Assembly: GCF_023822065.1 (NCBI RefSeq)
Contig: NZ_CP084930.1
Coordinates: 1,690,001-1,754,000, forward strand
Reading direction: 5' to 3'
Length of the DNA stretch: 64,000 bases
Source of the DNA: Sphingomonas morindae
GTDB taxonomy: Bacteria > Pseudomonadota > Alphaproteobacteria > Sphingomonadales > Sphingomonadaceae
Below are positions 45,656-54,820 of the stretch, piece by piece. The number at the start of each line of letters is the position of its first letter. The stretch's first letter is position 1. The translations under genes and the position numbers were made by a program. The notes beneath the pieces are model-generated. The model worked only from the letters and a program-made list of their open reading frames with translations. It had not been told where the DNA came from and ran no database searches.

Positions 45656-46836
45656 GCGGCGAGCGGCCCGACACGCGGCTGGTGGAAGGCGGGCGGCGCC
45701 CGGAATGGACGCAAGGCGTCGTCAATCCGCCGGTATGGCGCGCCTCCACCATCTTGTTCGACAGCTGCGCCGCGCTGGCCGATGCCTGCCGGCACAATGC
45801 CGATGGCGGCCTGTTCTACGGCCGGCGCGGCACGCCCACGCAATGGGCGCTGGCCGATGCGCTCACCGGCCTCGAGCCGGGCGCGGAAGGAACGATGCTC
45901 TTTCCCTCCGGCGTCGCGGCGATCGCGGTGGCGCTGCTGAGCGTGCTCAAGCCCGGCGACGAGCTGCTGATGGTCGACAGCGTCTATGAGCCGACCCGCG
46001 CCTTTTGCCGCCAGGTGCTGGCGCCGATGGGGATCAGCACGCGCTTCTACGATCCGCTGCTGGGCGGCGACATCGCCGCGCTGCTCGGCCCGCAGACGCG
46101 CGCGGTGTTTCTGGAAAGCCCGGGCAGCCTGACCTTCGAGGTGCAGGATATCCCCGCCATCGTCGCCGCCGCGCGCGCGGCGGGCGCGGTGACGCTGCTC
46201 GACAATACCTGGGCGACGCCGCTCTTCCTGCCCGCGCTCGCGCTGGGCGTGGATCTCTCGATCCTCGCCTGCACCAAATATGTGGTCGGCCATTCGGACG
46301 CGATGCTCGGCGCGGTGACGGCGGCGCCCGGCCATTACGCCGCGCTGCGGCAGACGGCGCAGCGCTTCGGCCAGCATGTCGGACCGGACGACGCCGCGCT
46401 CGGGCTGCGCGGGCTGCGCACCATGGGGGTGCGGCTGCGCCAGCATCAGGCGAGCGGCCTTGCGGTGGCGCGTTGGCTGGCGGCGCGGCCCGAGGTGGCG
46501 CGGGTGCTGCACCCGGCGCTGCCCGATTGCCCCGGCCATGCCCTGTGGCAGCGCGACTTCACCGGCGCGTCCGGCCTGTTCAGCGTCGTTCTGGCCGGCG
46601 GCGACGCGGCGGCGCGGGCGGCGCTGATCGATGGCCTGCGGCATTTCGGCATCGGCTTTTCCTGGGGCGGCTATGAGAGCCTCGCTTTGCCGGTGGATCC
46701 CGCGGCGCTCCGCAGCGCGACGCGCTGGCAGGCCGAGGGCCCGGTGATGCGGCTCCATATCGGCCTGGAAAGCGTCGAGGATCTGATCAAGGATCTCGAG
46801 GCGGGGCTCGCCCGCTTCCGCGCCGCGCGCGGCTGA
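45652..46836 (+). CDS. metC: Cystathionine beta-lyase
   Basis: PLP enzyme of the Cys/Met metabolism family that splits cystathionine to homocysteine, pyruvate and ammonia, 394 residues. FYGRRGTPTQWALADALTGLE, FPSGVAAIAVAL, FLESPGSLTFEVQDIPAI and the PLP-binding Lys209 in ACTKYVVGHSDAML are present; the G-H-S-D following Lys is typical of MetC. It overlaps the sulfurtransferase gene by four bases. Other family activities (gamma-synthase) are less likely by motif. Confidence 0.92.
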   Translation: MSGERPDTRLVEGGRRPEWTQGVVNPPVWRASTILFDSCAALADACRHNADGGLFYGRRGTPTQWALADALTGLEPGAEGTMLFPSGVAAIAVALLSVLKPGDELLMVDSVYEPTRAFCRQVLAPMGISTRFYDPLLGGDIAALLGPQTRAVFLESPGSLTFEVQDIPAIVAAARAAGAVTLLDNTWATPLFLPALALGVDLSILACTKYVVGHSDAMLGAVTAAPGHYAALRQTAQRFGQHVGPDDAALGLRGLRTMGVRLRQHQASGLAVARWLAARPEVARVLHPALPDCPGHALWQRDFTGASGLFSVVLAGGDAAARAALIDGLRHFGIGFSWGGYESLALPVDPAALRSATRWQAEGPVMRLHIGLESVEDLIKDLEAGLARFRAARG

Positions 46837-47038
46837 GCGACAGGGTGTGTCGTCCTCTGTGCCTGTGACGCAACAGCCAGACTGTTTCTGGTCCGTGTCC
46901 GGATTGTTGCTTTCGCTATCGCAGCACACGCGATAGGAAGGGGCTGTCCGTCGCCAGCCCCGCCCGTGCGTGCATGAGAGCCGGGGCAGCGCGGAACGCA
47001 GGATGGAAGCCATTGTCGTCCACTCGGGGGATCCATCC

Positions 47039-47797
47039 ATGCCCAAGCTCCGTCACCTTCTGCTCGCCGGTCTGATCGGCGCCGCGTCCGCGCCGCTGTT
47101 CGCGCAGGATGCGCCGGCAAGCCCCTTCACCATCACCGGCGGCGCCACGCTGATCAGCGATTATCGCTTCCGCGGCCTGTCGCAGACCAACCGCCGCTTC
47201 GCCCTGCAGGGCACGATCGGCGTCGCCCATTCCTCGGGCTTCTATATTGGCACCTGGGGCAGCTCGATCGACGATTATGTCGCCAATGGCGGCGATCAGG
47301 AGATCGATCTCTATGGCGGCTACAAGAAGACCATCAACGGCACCACGGTGGATGGCGGCCTGCTCTATTATTACTATCCCGGCTCGGGCGGCGCCAATAC
47401 CGACTTTTTCGAGCCCTATCTGAACGTGTCGCACAGCTTCGGCCCGCTCAGCGCCAAGCTCGGCGGCAATTTCTCGTGGAGCCAGCACGGCCTCGCCACC
47501 ACCACCAAGGCCCGCGCCGCCGGCGCCTATGGCTATGCCGAGCTTTCGGCGGCGATCCCCAATACGGGCTTCACCGTCACCGGCCATCTCGGCCATTCCT
47601 TCGTCCGCAATTACATCACCTTCGACACGCATTATACCGACTGGAGCGTGACGGCGGCTTACAGTTGGAAGGCGCTGACCTTCTCGGCCGCCTATGTCGA
47701 TACCGACAAGACGCTCTACAGCTATCCGAACGGCGGCGGCCATAATCGCGATATCGCCAAGGGCGGCTTTGTCGGCGCGGTGGCGGTCGCCTTCTGA
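47039..47797 (+). CDS. TorF-family putative porin
   Basis: Outer-membrane beta-barrel of 252 residues. The ATG at 47039 is preceded by GGGGGA and gives a signal peptide cut at PLFAQDA (about residue 22). The mature part begins FTITGGATLISDYRFRGLSQ, the family signature, followed by alternating amphipathic strands rich in Tyr, Gly and Ser, and it ends with Phe as outer-membrane proteins do. Members are common in Sphingomonadales; substrate unknown. The 202-base gap before it carries a CTATCG...CGATAG inverted repeat (about 46916-46936), a possible regulatory element. Confidence 0.88.
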   Translation: MPKLRHLLLAGLIGAASAPLFAQDAPASPFTITGGATLISDYRFRGLSQTNRRFALQGTIGVAHSSGFYIGTWGSSIDDYVANGGDQEIDLYGGYKKTINGTTVDGGLLYYYYPGSGGANTDFFEPYLNVSHSFGPLSAKLGGNFSWSQHGLATTTKARAAGAYGYAELSAAIPNTGFTVTGHLGHSFVRNYITFDTHYTDWSVTAAYSWKALTFSAAYVDTDKTLYSYPNGGGHNRDIAKGGFVGAVAVAF

Positions 47798-47828
47798 TCC
47801 GCCCGCCCGCCGACCGTCGGCGGGCATG

Positions 47829-47859
47829 AAAAAGGCCGGGGCGGCGCCGCCCCGGCCTT
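47829..47859 (-). terminator. Intrinsic terminator ending the amiC-DUF3035 gene run
   Basis: A perfect palindromic stem AAGGCCGGGGCGGC/GCCGCCCCGGCCTT (47832-47859), followed on the minus strand by five T residues. It lies 24 bases past the DUF3035 stop. The plus strand has only TT after the stem but may still serve the porin gene. Confidence 0.85.
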
Positions 47860-47883
47860 GTCAACGCGGCACTGGCGCGCGGA

Positions 47884-48342
47884 TCAGTGCTGCGGCGTCG
47901 CCGCCGGCGCGGTGCCGGGCTGCGGCGTGGCCGCGGTGGCGGCGGCATCCTGCGAGCCCGCCGGCGCGGCGAGAATCGCCTGGGTGGTGGCGCCCTTGTC
48001 GACCACATCGGTGCCGGGGCTGCCCGCTTCCGAGCGCACGCCGCTGTCGGGCGCGCCGCCGGCCGCGTCGATCAATGCCTGCTGGCCGGGCGACACCTTG
48101 GCGGTGCCCCCGAACATCGCCGCCAGCGCCTGCGCGGACGGGCTCGCTTCCTGCGGGCGCGGCGCACCGGGCTTGGGCGGCCGCAGCGAGAAATCGGGCG
48201 GCATGGTCAGCGGCGGTGCGCGCGTCACCGCGAATTCATTGGGACCGCTGCGCGAGCCGAAGCCCGACGCCTTGGTGTTGGCGCAGGCCGCCAGCGTCGC
48301 CGCCGCAGCCAATGCCCCCGTCACAGCCATCACCTTACGCAT
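47884..48342 (-). CDS. DUF3035 lipoprotein
   Basis: Predicted lipoprotein of 152 residues. The ATG at 48342 gives MRKVMAVTGALAAAATLAAC with lipobox Cys20. The core NEFAVTRAPPLTMPPDFSLRPP is the DUF3035 signature; the rest is alanine- and proline-rich and poorly ordered. It overlaps the lspA stop by eight bases, so lspA (which processes lipoproteins) and this lipoprotein are co-expressed, an arrangement conserved in alphaproteobacteria. Function unknown, probably envelope-related. Confidence 0.85.
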   Translation of the reverse strand: MRKVMAVTGALAAAATLAACANTKASGFGSRSGPNEFAVTRAPPLTMPPDFSLRPPKPGAPRPQEASPSAQALAAMFGGTAKVSPGQQALIDAAGGAPDSGVRSEAGSPGTDVVDKGATTQAILAAPAGSQDAAATAATPQPGTAPAATPQH

Positions 48343-48853
48343 TCTTATCCTCCGCAGCGGCCGGTTGTTCGGGCCGGCGCGTGAACAGCGCGCGCAGCAC
48401 CAGCAGCAGCACGCCGACCGTAATAGCGGCATCGGCGACGTTGAACACCAGGAAAGGGTGGAGATCGCCGAAATGCAGGTCGAGGAAGTCGGCGACATAG
48501 CCGAGCCGCACGCGATCGCAGATATTGCCGAGCGCGCCCCCCAGCACCAGGCCCAGCGCCGCGCCATCCAGCCGGTTGCGCTCGCGCCATAGCCAGAACA
48601 GCACCGCCACCGCGATGGCGCCGGTCAGCGCGACCAGCAGCCAGCGCTCGCTATCGCTGCCGGCGGTGAGGAAGCCCATCGAGATGCCGTGATTTTCCAC
48701 CCAGGCCAGGCGGAAGATCGGCAGCAGATCCAGCACCAGCCGCTCGGGCAGGCGCAGCCCGTGGATGACGAAGGCCTTCACCGCCTGATCGGCGACGAAG
48801 AGCAGGGCGGCGATGGCAAGCCCGGTCTGACGCACGCGCACCGGATCAGCCAC
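48335..48853 (-). CDS. lspA: Lipoprotein signal peptidase (signal peptidase II)
   Basis: Aspartic membrane protease that removes signal peptides from prolipoproteins, 172 residues with four transmembrane helices. The catalytic Asp residues are in GGALGNICDRVRLGYVADFL and FNVADAAITVG. GTG at 48853 overlaps the ileS end by eight bases and is the only suitable start. ribF-ileS-lspA is a widely conserved order. Confidence 0.94.
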   Translation of the reverse strand: MADPVRVRQTGLAIAALLFVADQAVKAFVIHGLRLPERLVLDLLPIFRLAWVENHGISMGFLTAGSDSERWLLVALTGAIAVAVLFWLWRERNRLDGAALGLVLGGALGNICDRVRLGYVADFLDLHFGDLHPFLVFNVADAAITVGVLLLVLRALFTRRPEQPAAAEDKNA

Positions 48854-51677
48854 GCACCATCTCCTCGCAGCGGCGGCACAGCGCGCCCTCCTCGGCCACG
48901 TCGGGCAGATGGCGCCAGCAGCGGCCGCATTTGTGGAAATCGGTGCGGTGGACGATGACCGTCGGGCCGTGCAGCGTCTCTTCCAGCCGGACATCGGAGA
49001 CGATGAACAGCTCCGCCAGCGCGCTCGGCGTCGCCGGCGGCCGCTGCACCGTGCCCAGCGCGACCCGCGCCTCGAGGCTGGAGCCCAGCTCCTTGGCCTT
49101 GCGGCGCGGCTCGATCTCGGCCGAGACGGCGGCGCGGAGCGCGCGCAGCTGCTGCCACTGCGCATCGAGGATCGGATCGGACCAGCGCGGATCGATCGCC
49201 GGCCAGACCAGCAGATGCACCGATCCCGCCTCCGGATAGCGGCTGCGCCACACCTCCTCGGCGGTGAAGCAGAGGATCGGCGCGGCATAGCGCACCAGCG
49301 CGTGGAACAGCGTATCGAGCACCGTGCGATAGGCGCGCCGCGCCAGCGTCCCCTCCGGCGCGGACGGGCCGATATCGCAATAGAGCACGTCCTTGCGGAT
49401 ATCGAAGAAGAAGGCCGAGAGATCGGCATTGGCGAAATCGATCAGCGCCCGCGCATAGCGATTAAGCTCGAAATCGCCGGTCGCCTGGCGCAGCGTCTCG
49501 TCCAGCTCGGCGAGCAGGTGGAGCACATAGCGCTCCAGCTCCGGCAGCTCGTCGAACGTCACCCGCTCCGCCTCGTCGAACCCGTCCAGCGCGCCGAGCA
49601 GATAGCGGAAGGTGTTGCGCAGCTTGCGATAGGCATCCGAGGTGCCGGCGAGGATCTCCTTGCCGATGCGCACATCCTCAAAATAGTCGGTGCTCGCCAC
49701 CCAGAGGCGCAGAATGTCCGCGCCGCTCTCGCCGATGATCTTGAGCGGATCGACGACATTGCCGATCGACTTGGACATTTTGCGGCCCTGGCCGTCGAGC
49801 GCGAAGCCATGGGTCAGCACCGCCTTGTAGGGCGCCTGGCCGCGCGTGCCGCAGCTCTCCAGCAGCGAGCTTTGGAACCAGCCGCGATGCTGGTCGCTGC
49901 CTTCGAGATAGAGGTCGGCGCGCACGCCCTCGCCATAGCGCGCCTCGATGGTGAAGGCGTGGGTCGAGCCCGAATCGAACCAGACATCGAGAATGTCCGT
50001 CACCGGCTGCCACGCCGCCGGATCATGATCGGGGCCGAGCAGGGCGGCATGGTCGGCGCCGTACCAGGCATCCGCCCCGTTCGCCTCGAACGCCGCGACG
50101 ATCCGGGCATTGACCGCCGGATCGTTGAGATAGCGCCCCTGCGCATCGACATAGAGCGCGATCGGCACGCCCCAGGCGCGCTGGCGGCTGATCACCCAGT
50201 CGGGCCGGCCGGAGACCATCGCGCCGATGCGGTTGCGGCCGCGCTCCGGCACGAAGCGGGTGGCGGCGATCGCGTCGAGCGCGAGGCCGCGCAGCGTCGC
50301 CCCGTTGCCGGGCTCGGCGCGCCCGTCCGCCGCGTCGTCCGCCGCGGCGATCGGCCGGTCCATGGCGATGAACCATTGCGGCGTCGCGCGGAAGATGAGC
50401 TTGGCCTTGGAACGCCAGCTGTGCGGATAGGAGTGGCGGAAATCGGCCGAGGCGGCGAGCAGCGCGCCCGTCTCGCGCAGCGCTGTGCAGATCGGCCCCT
50501 CGGGCGCGTTGAACTTGGGATTGATGACCGAGCCCTGGCCGCCGAGCCACCCCCAGTCCGCGCGGTAGCGGCCATCGCCTTCCACCGCGAACACCGGCTC
50601 GATGCCGACGCTCTTGCACAGCAGGAAATCATCCTCCCCATGGTCGGGCGCCATGTGGACGAGCCCGGTGCCGGCGTCGGTGGTGACGAAATCGCCCGCC
50701 AGCAGCGGCCGCGGCGTGGCGAAGAAGCCGCCCAGCGCGTGCATCGGGTGGCGCGCCTCGGCGCCTTCCAGCAACACGCCCTTGTAGAGCGCGAGCATGC
50801 GGTGCGCGGGGGCGCCGATCCGGCCCAGAAAGGCCTCGAGCAGCGGCTCGGCGACGAGCAGGCGGCGGCCCTCCACCTCGATCAGCAGATAATCGAGCGA
50901 CGGACCATAAGCGAGCGCCTGGTTGACGGGGATGGTCCAGGGCGTCGTCGTCCAGATCACGGCATGCGCGCCGATCAGATCCGGATCGCCCGCGCGCGTG
51001 ATCTCGAAGGCGACGTCGATCTGGGTGGAGACGATATCCTCGTATTCCACCTCGGCCTCGGCGAGCGCGGTCTTTTCCACGGGCGACCACATCACCGGCT
51101 TGGCGCCGCGATAGACCTGGCCCGTTTCGGCGAAGCGCAGCAGCTCGCGCACGATCGAGGCCTCGGCCTCGTGGCGCATGGTGAGATAGGGATCGGCCCA
51201 ATCGCCCATCACGCCCAGCCGTTTGAACTGCTCGCGCTGGATGTCGACCCATTTGGCGGCATAGGCGCGGCATTCGGCGCGGAAGGCGACGGGATCGACC
51301 TGATCCTTGTCGAGCTTGCGGGCGCGATACTGTTCCTCGACCTTCCACTCGATCGGCAGGCCGTGACAGTCCCATCCCGGGACATAGGGCGCGTCTTTGC
51401 CGAGCAAGGATTGCGAGCGGACGATGATGTCCTTGAGCACCTTGTTCATGGCGTGGCCCATATGGATGTCGCCATTGGCGTAGGGCGGCCCGTCATGGAG
51501 GATGAAGCGCTCGGCGCCGGCGCGGGCGCGGCGCAGCTGTCCGTAGAGATCCTCCGCCTCCCAGGCGGCGAGGATCGCCGGTTCCTTGGCGGCAAGGCCC
51601 GCCTTCATGGGGAAGTCGGTCTTCGGGAGGAAGACGGTGTCGCGCCAGTCGCGCGGGGTGTCGGGCTGATCGACCAT
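48846..51677 (-). CDS. ileS: Isoleucyl-tRNA synthetase
   Basis: Class I synthetase of 943 residues charging tRNA-Ile. HMGH in NGDIHMGHAMNKV (about residue 70), the editing domain in the middle (VIWTTTPWTIPVNQALAYGP), KMSKS in GRKMSKSIGNVVDP (about 635) and a C-terminal zinc motif CGRCW...CRRCE. This is the bacterial ileS1 type with C-terminal zinc, expected to be mupirocin-sensitive. It starts 12 bases after the ribF stop. Confidence 0.97.
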   Translation of the reverse strand: MVDQPDTPRDWRDTVFLPKTDFPMKAGLAAKEPAILAAWEAEDLYGQLRRARAGAERFILHDGPPYANGDIHMGHAMNKVLKDIIVRSQSLLGKDAPYVPGWDCHGLPIEWKVEEQYRARKLDKDQVDPVAFRAECRAYAAKWVDIQREQFKRLGVMGDWADPYLTMRHEAEASIVRELLRFAETGQVYRGAKPVMWSPVEKTALAEAEVEYEDIVSTQIDVAFEITRAGDPDLIGAHAVIWTTTPWTIPVNQALAYGPSLDYLLIEVEGRRLLVAEPLLEAFLGRIGAPAHRMLALYKGVLLEGAEARHPMHALGGFFATPRPLLAGDFVTTDAGTGLVHMAPDHGEDDFLLCKSVGIEPVFAVEGDGRYRADWGWLGGQGSVINPKFNAPEGPICTALRETGALLAASADFRHSYPHSWRSKAKLIFRATPQWFIAMDRPIAAADDAADGRAEPGNGATLRGLALDAIAATRFVPERGRNRIGAMVSGRPDWVISRQRAWGVPIALYVDAQGRYLNDPAVNARIVAAFEANGADAWYGADHAALLGPDHDPAAWQPVTDILDVWFDSGSTHAFTIEARYGEGVRADLYLEGSDQHRGWFQSSLLESCGTRGQAPYKAVLTHGFALDGQGRKMSKSIGNVVDPLKIIGESGADILRLWVASTDYFEDVRIGKEILAGTSDAYRKLRNTFRYLLGALDGFDEAERVTFDELPELERYVLHLLAELDETLRQATGDFELNRYARALIDFANADLSAFFFDIRKDVLYCDIGPSAPEGTLARRAYRTVLDTLFHALVRYAAPILCFTAEEVWRSRYPEAGSVHLLVWPAIDPRWSDPILDAQWQQLRALRAAVSAEIEPRRKAKELGSSLEARVALGTVQRPPATPSALAELFIVSDVRLEETLHGPTVIVHRTDFHKCGRCWRHLPDVAEEGALCRRCEEMVRG

Positions 51678-51689
51678 AAGCCGCGCTGG

Positions 51690-52631
51690 TTAAAGCGCGG
51701 GCGCGAAACCCGCAAGGAGTTGGGCGGCGGCGACGCAATCGGCGTCGATCTGGCGCACCAGCGCATCGAGGGTCGGAAAGCGCGCCTCGCCGCGCAGCCG
51801 GGCGATCAGCTCCACCGCGATCGGCTGGCCGTAGAGATCGCCGCTGAAATCGAAGAAGTGCGGCTCGAGCAATTCCTTGGGCGGATCGAACTGGGGGCGC
51901 ACGCCGAGATTCGCCGCGCCGCCCAGCACCCGCCCATCGGCCAGCCGGCCACGCACCGCATAGACGCCATAGGCCGGCCGCACATAGGCGCCGAGATCGA
52001 GATTGGCGGTGGGATAGCCGAGCTGGCGGCCCAGCTTGTCGCCATGCTGCACCGTGCCGGCGATGGTGAAGGGGCGGCCGAGCAGCCGCGTCGCCAGCGC
52101 CATGTCGCCCTCGCGCAGCGCCGCCCTGACCCGCGTCGAGGAGGCGATGCCGCCTTCGGCATGGAGCGGCGCCACGGTTTCGGCCGCGATGCCGCGCGCC
52201 GCCGCGAGCGTGGCGAGATGCGCCACCGTGCCCGCCCGATCGCGGCCGAAGGTAAAGTCGGTGCCCGTCACCACCGCCGCCGCGCCGATCCGCGCGTCCA
52301 GCCACTCGGCGACAAAGGCCTCGGGCGGCTCGGCCGCGAGCGCGCGGGTGAAGGGCAGGGCAAGCGCGCCATCCATGCCGAAGGCGGCGAACAGCGCCAT
52401 GCGCTGCGCGATGCTGGTAAGCAGGAAGGGCGGCGCATCGGGCCGGAAGAGCCGCGCGGGATGCGGATCGAAGGTGACGACCAGCGCCGGCAGCCCCTCC
52501 GCGCGCGCGCGCGCCAGGGCACGGCCCACCACGGCCTGGTGGCCGAGGTGGAAGCCGTCGAAATTGCCGAGCGCGACCACCGCCCCGCGCCAGTGCGCGG
52601 GCACCGGGCTGTCGCCGGAAAGCCATTCCAT
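51690..52631 (-). CDS. ribF: Bifunctional riboflavin kinase/FAD synthetase
   Basis: Makes FMN and FAD, 313 residues. The N-terminal FAD synthetase part has VVALGNFDGFHLGHQAVV and TFGRDRAGT; the C-terminal flavokinase part has GYPTANLDLGAYVRPAYGVYA and LEPHFFDFSGDLYGQPIAVE. The order folA-ribF-ileS-lspA with gaps of 7 and 12 bases suggests co-transcription. Confidence 0.95.
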   Translation of the reverse strand: MEWLSGDSPVPAHWRGAVVALGNFDGFHLGHQAVVGRALARARAEGLPALVVTFDPHPARLFRPDAPPFLLTSIAQRMALFAAFGMDGALALPFTRALAAEPPEAFVAEWLDARIGAAAVVTGTDFTFGRDRAGTVAHLATLAAARGIAAETVAPLHAEGGIASSTRVRAALREGDMALATRLLGRPFTIAGTVQHGDKLGRQLGYPTANLDLGAYVRPAYGVYAVRGRLADGRVLGGAANLGVRPQFDPPKELLEPHFFDFSGDLYGQPIAVELIARLRGEARFPTLDALVRQIDADCVAAAQLLAGFAPAL

Positions 52632-52638
52632 GGGCGGC

Positions 52639-53157
52639 CTATAGCAGAGCGTCGCCCGTTGCCAACCGCGCCGCCCCGTCGCGCACCAGCGTGACGAAGC
52701 TGTAGCCGGGGCGCTCCGCTTCGGCGGGATGATCGATCCGCGCCGCCTCGCGCCAGCCGGTCAGCGGCGGCAGCATCGTGTCGCCCTCGGGCCGGGCATG
52801 GACTTCGGTAAGCTCCACGCGATGCGCGTACGGCAGCGCGAGCCGGTAGATTTCGGCGCCGCCGATGATCGCCACCCGATCGCCGCCGGCCCGCGCGATC
52901 GCCGCCGCGAGATCGGGCACGGGCTCGGCGCCGGCCGCCTGCCAGCCACGGTCCCGCGTCAGCACGATATGGCGGCGGCCCGGCAGCAGGCCCGGCAGGC
53001 TTTCGAAGGTGCGGCGCCCCATCACCATCGCCAGGCCCATGGTGAGCGCCTTGAACCGCCGGAGATCGGCGGGCAGGTGCCAGGGCAGGCGGCCGTCGCG
53101 GCCGATCACGCCATTATCGGCGCGGGCGACGACGATCAGAAGTTCGGGGCCGGTCAT
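52639..53157 (-). CDS. folA: Dihydrofolate reductase
   Basis: Reduces dihydrofolate with NADPH, 172 residues. NGVIGRDGRLPWHLPADLRRF includes the Trp-His-Leu and the catalytic acid Asp position; VMGRRTFESL and IIGGAEIYRLAL are the cofactor motifs. It follows thyA by 32 bases, which fits because thymidylate synthase produces dihydrofolate. No sign of resistance substitutions can be judged by eye. Confidence 0.95.
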   Translation of the reverse strand: MTGPELLIVVARADNGVIGRDGRLPWHLPADLRRFKALTMGLAMVMGRRTFESLPGLLPGRRHIVLTRDRGWQAAGAEPVPDLAAAIARAGGDRVAIIGGAEIYRLALPYAHRVELTEVHARPEGDTMLPPLTGWREAARIDHPAEAERPGYSFVTLVRDGAARLATGDALL

Positions 53158-53189
53158 GCCGCCCTCTTAGAACGGCCGCGCCGGGCGCG

Positions 53190-54098
53190 CTACACCGCCA
53201 CCTCGGCCTTGATCGCCGGATGGGGATCATAGCCGTCGAGCGCGAAATCTTCGATCCGATAGCCATCGATGCTGTCCGGCCGGCGCAGCAGCCTCAGCCG
53301 GGGCGCGGGCCGGGGGGCGCGGGCGAGCTGCGCCTCGGCCTGATCGAGATGGTTGAGATAGAGATGCACGTCGCCGCCCATCCAGACGAGCGTGCCCGGC
53401 TGGAGCCCGGCCTGATCGGCGAGCATGCGCAGCAGCACCGCCGCGCCGGTCCAGTTGAAGGGCGTGCCCAGGAGATGATCGGCGCTGCGCTGGAAGAGCA
53501 GCCCGTTGAGCCGCCCATCGCTGGTGACATGATATTGATACACCATGTGACAGGGCGGCAGCGCCATGCCGCCCAACTCGGCCACGTTCCAGCCGTGGAA
53601 GAGGATGCGGCGGCTGGCCGGCGCGGTGCGCAGCAGCTCCACCACCGTGGCGATCTGATCATGCTCGCGCCCGTCGGGGCCGAGCCAGCGCCGCCACTGC
53701 TTGCCATAGACCGGGCCGAGATCGCCCCAGCGCTCGGCGAAGCCGGGCTCGGCGAGGATGCGCCGCTCGAAGTGCGCCTGGTCGATCGCCTCGCCGGTGG
53801 CGCGGCGATAGGCGGCGAGCGGCCAGTCGGTCCAGATCCGCACATTCTGCGCGATCAGCTCGCGGATATTGGTGCCGCCGCTCAGAAACCAGAGCATCTC
53901 CTTCACCGCCGTCTTCCACGAGACGCGCTTGGTGGTGAGGATCGGCACGCGATCGCCGCTCAGATCGAAGCGCGCCATCGCGCCGAACAGCGAGCGCGTG
54001 CCGACGCCGGTACGATCGACGCGGCGATCGCCCTGCTCCATGATCTGGCGGAGCAGCGCCAGATATTGATCGTCGGCGGCGGTGTCGGCGGCGCTCAC
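53190..54098 (-). CDS. thyA: Thymidylate synthase
   Basis: Converts dUMP to dTMP with methylenetetrahydrofolate, 302 residues from GTG 54098, which overlaps the methyltransferase stop (GTGA). DRTGVGTRSLFG, RELIAQNVRIWTDWPL, LPPCHMVYQYHV with the catalytic Cys, and QRSADHLLGTPFNW are present. The canonical RSCD motif reads RSAD, as in several lineages; Arg and Asp are kept. A roughly 35-residue insertion (RRATGEAIDQAHFERRILAE) matches the longer ThyA form. Confidence 0.95.
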   Translation of the reverse strand: MSAADTAADDQYLALLRQIMEQGDRRVDRTGVGTRSLFGAMARFDLSGDRVPILTTKRVSWKTAVKEMLWFLSGGTNIRELIAQNVRIWTDWPLAAYRRATGEAIDQAHFERRILAEPGFAERWGDLGPVYGKQWRRWLGPDGREHDQIATVVELLRTAPASRRILFHGWNVAELGGMALPPCHMVYQYHVTSDGRLNGLLFQRSADHLLGTPFNWTGAAVLLRMLADQAGLQPGTLVWMGGDVHLYLNHLDQAEAQLARAPRPAPRLRLLRRPDSIDGYRIEDFALDGYDPHPAIKAEVAV

Positions 54099-54820
54099 AG
54101 CACGCGCCCGGCGGCGTCGCAGGGGCGGATCGCCTCGGGCGCGGGGCGCGGCCCGACGGCGCGGTAGAGGGTGAGATAGCCCTGCGCCTGGGGCACCAGC
54201 GCGCGGCTCACCCGCTCGTAGCCGACGGCGCGGAACTCGCAATCCAGCAGGGCGGGCGGCATGCCGTGGCGATCGGGCGCGCGATCGGGATCCACCACCA
54301 CCACCAGCCCGTCCGGGCGCAGCGCCGGGCGCATCCGCCACAGAAAGGCGAAGGGCTGGGCGATCTCGTGATACATATGGATCATCAGGATGCGATCGAA
54401 GCTGGCGGCGGGCAGGCGCGGATCGTCGGCCAGGCCGAGCCGGACGCTCACATTGTCGAGCCGCTCGCGCGCCACCCGCTCGGCCAGCCGGTCGCGCGTG
54501 GCGCTTTCCACATCCTCGGCCAGCACGCGGCCCTTGGGCTCGACCCGCCCGGCGAGGCGGACGGTGTAATAGCCCTCGCCCGCGCCGATATCCGCCACCG
54601 TCATGTTGCGGCGGATGCCGGCGCGATCCATCACCGCGCGCGCTTCGCCCAGGCGATCGCGCGCCGCCTCGGTGGACCAGCGCTCGCTGACGATGCGCGC
54701 CACCGGGCGCGCGGGCGGCGGGAAGCCGGCATCGCCGGCCGCCGCCTTGGCGCGCTTGCTATCGCAACCGGCGGCGAGCGGCGCCAGCGCCAGCATCAGG
54801 CCGAGCGCGGCGCGCCTCAA
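54095..54820 (-). CDS. Class I SAM-methyltransferase domain protein with lipoprotein signal
   Basis: 241 residues. The methyltransferase fold is clear: motif I VADIGAGEGYYTVRLAG, acidic loop LAEDVES, motif post-I and SFDRILMIHMYHEI. Yet the N-terminus from TTG 54820 is a lipoprotein signal (LALAPLAAGC, Cys19), which would place the protein outside the cytoplasm, where SAM is not expected. TTG overlaps the prfB stop (TTGA); an ATG at codon 9 would shorten the signal. Such exported methyltransferase-like proteins are known by annotation but lack a defined reaction. Ends in the thyA start. Confidence 0.82.
   Translation of the reverse strand: MRRAALGLMLALAPLAAGCDSKRAKAAAGDAGFPPPARPVARIVSERWSTEAARDRLGEARAVMDRAGIRRNMTVADIGAGEGYYTVRLAGRVEPKGRVLAEDVESATRDRLAERVARERLDNVSVRLGLADDPRLPAASFDRILMIHMYHEIAQPFAFLWRMRPALRPDGLVVVVDPDRAPDRHGMPPALLDCEFRAVGYERVSRALVPQAQGYLTLYRAVGPRPAPEAIRPCDAAGRVL

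Noticed and set aside
46837-47038. Possible small gene between metC and the porin
   Set aside because: Only an in-frame extension of the porin without a signal peptide was found; the porin's own ATG with GGGGGA and signal sequence is clearly better.
48335-49429. Single long frame covering lspA and part of ileS
   Set aside because: Only the part from GTG 48853 encodes LspA; the rest is a shifted frame inside ileS.
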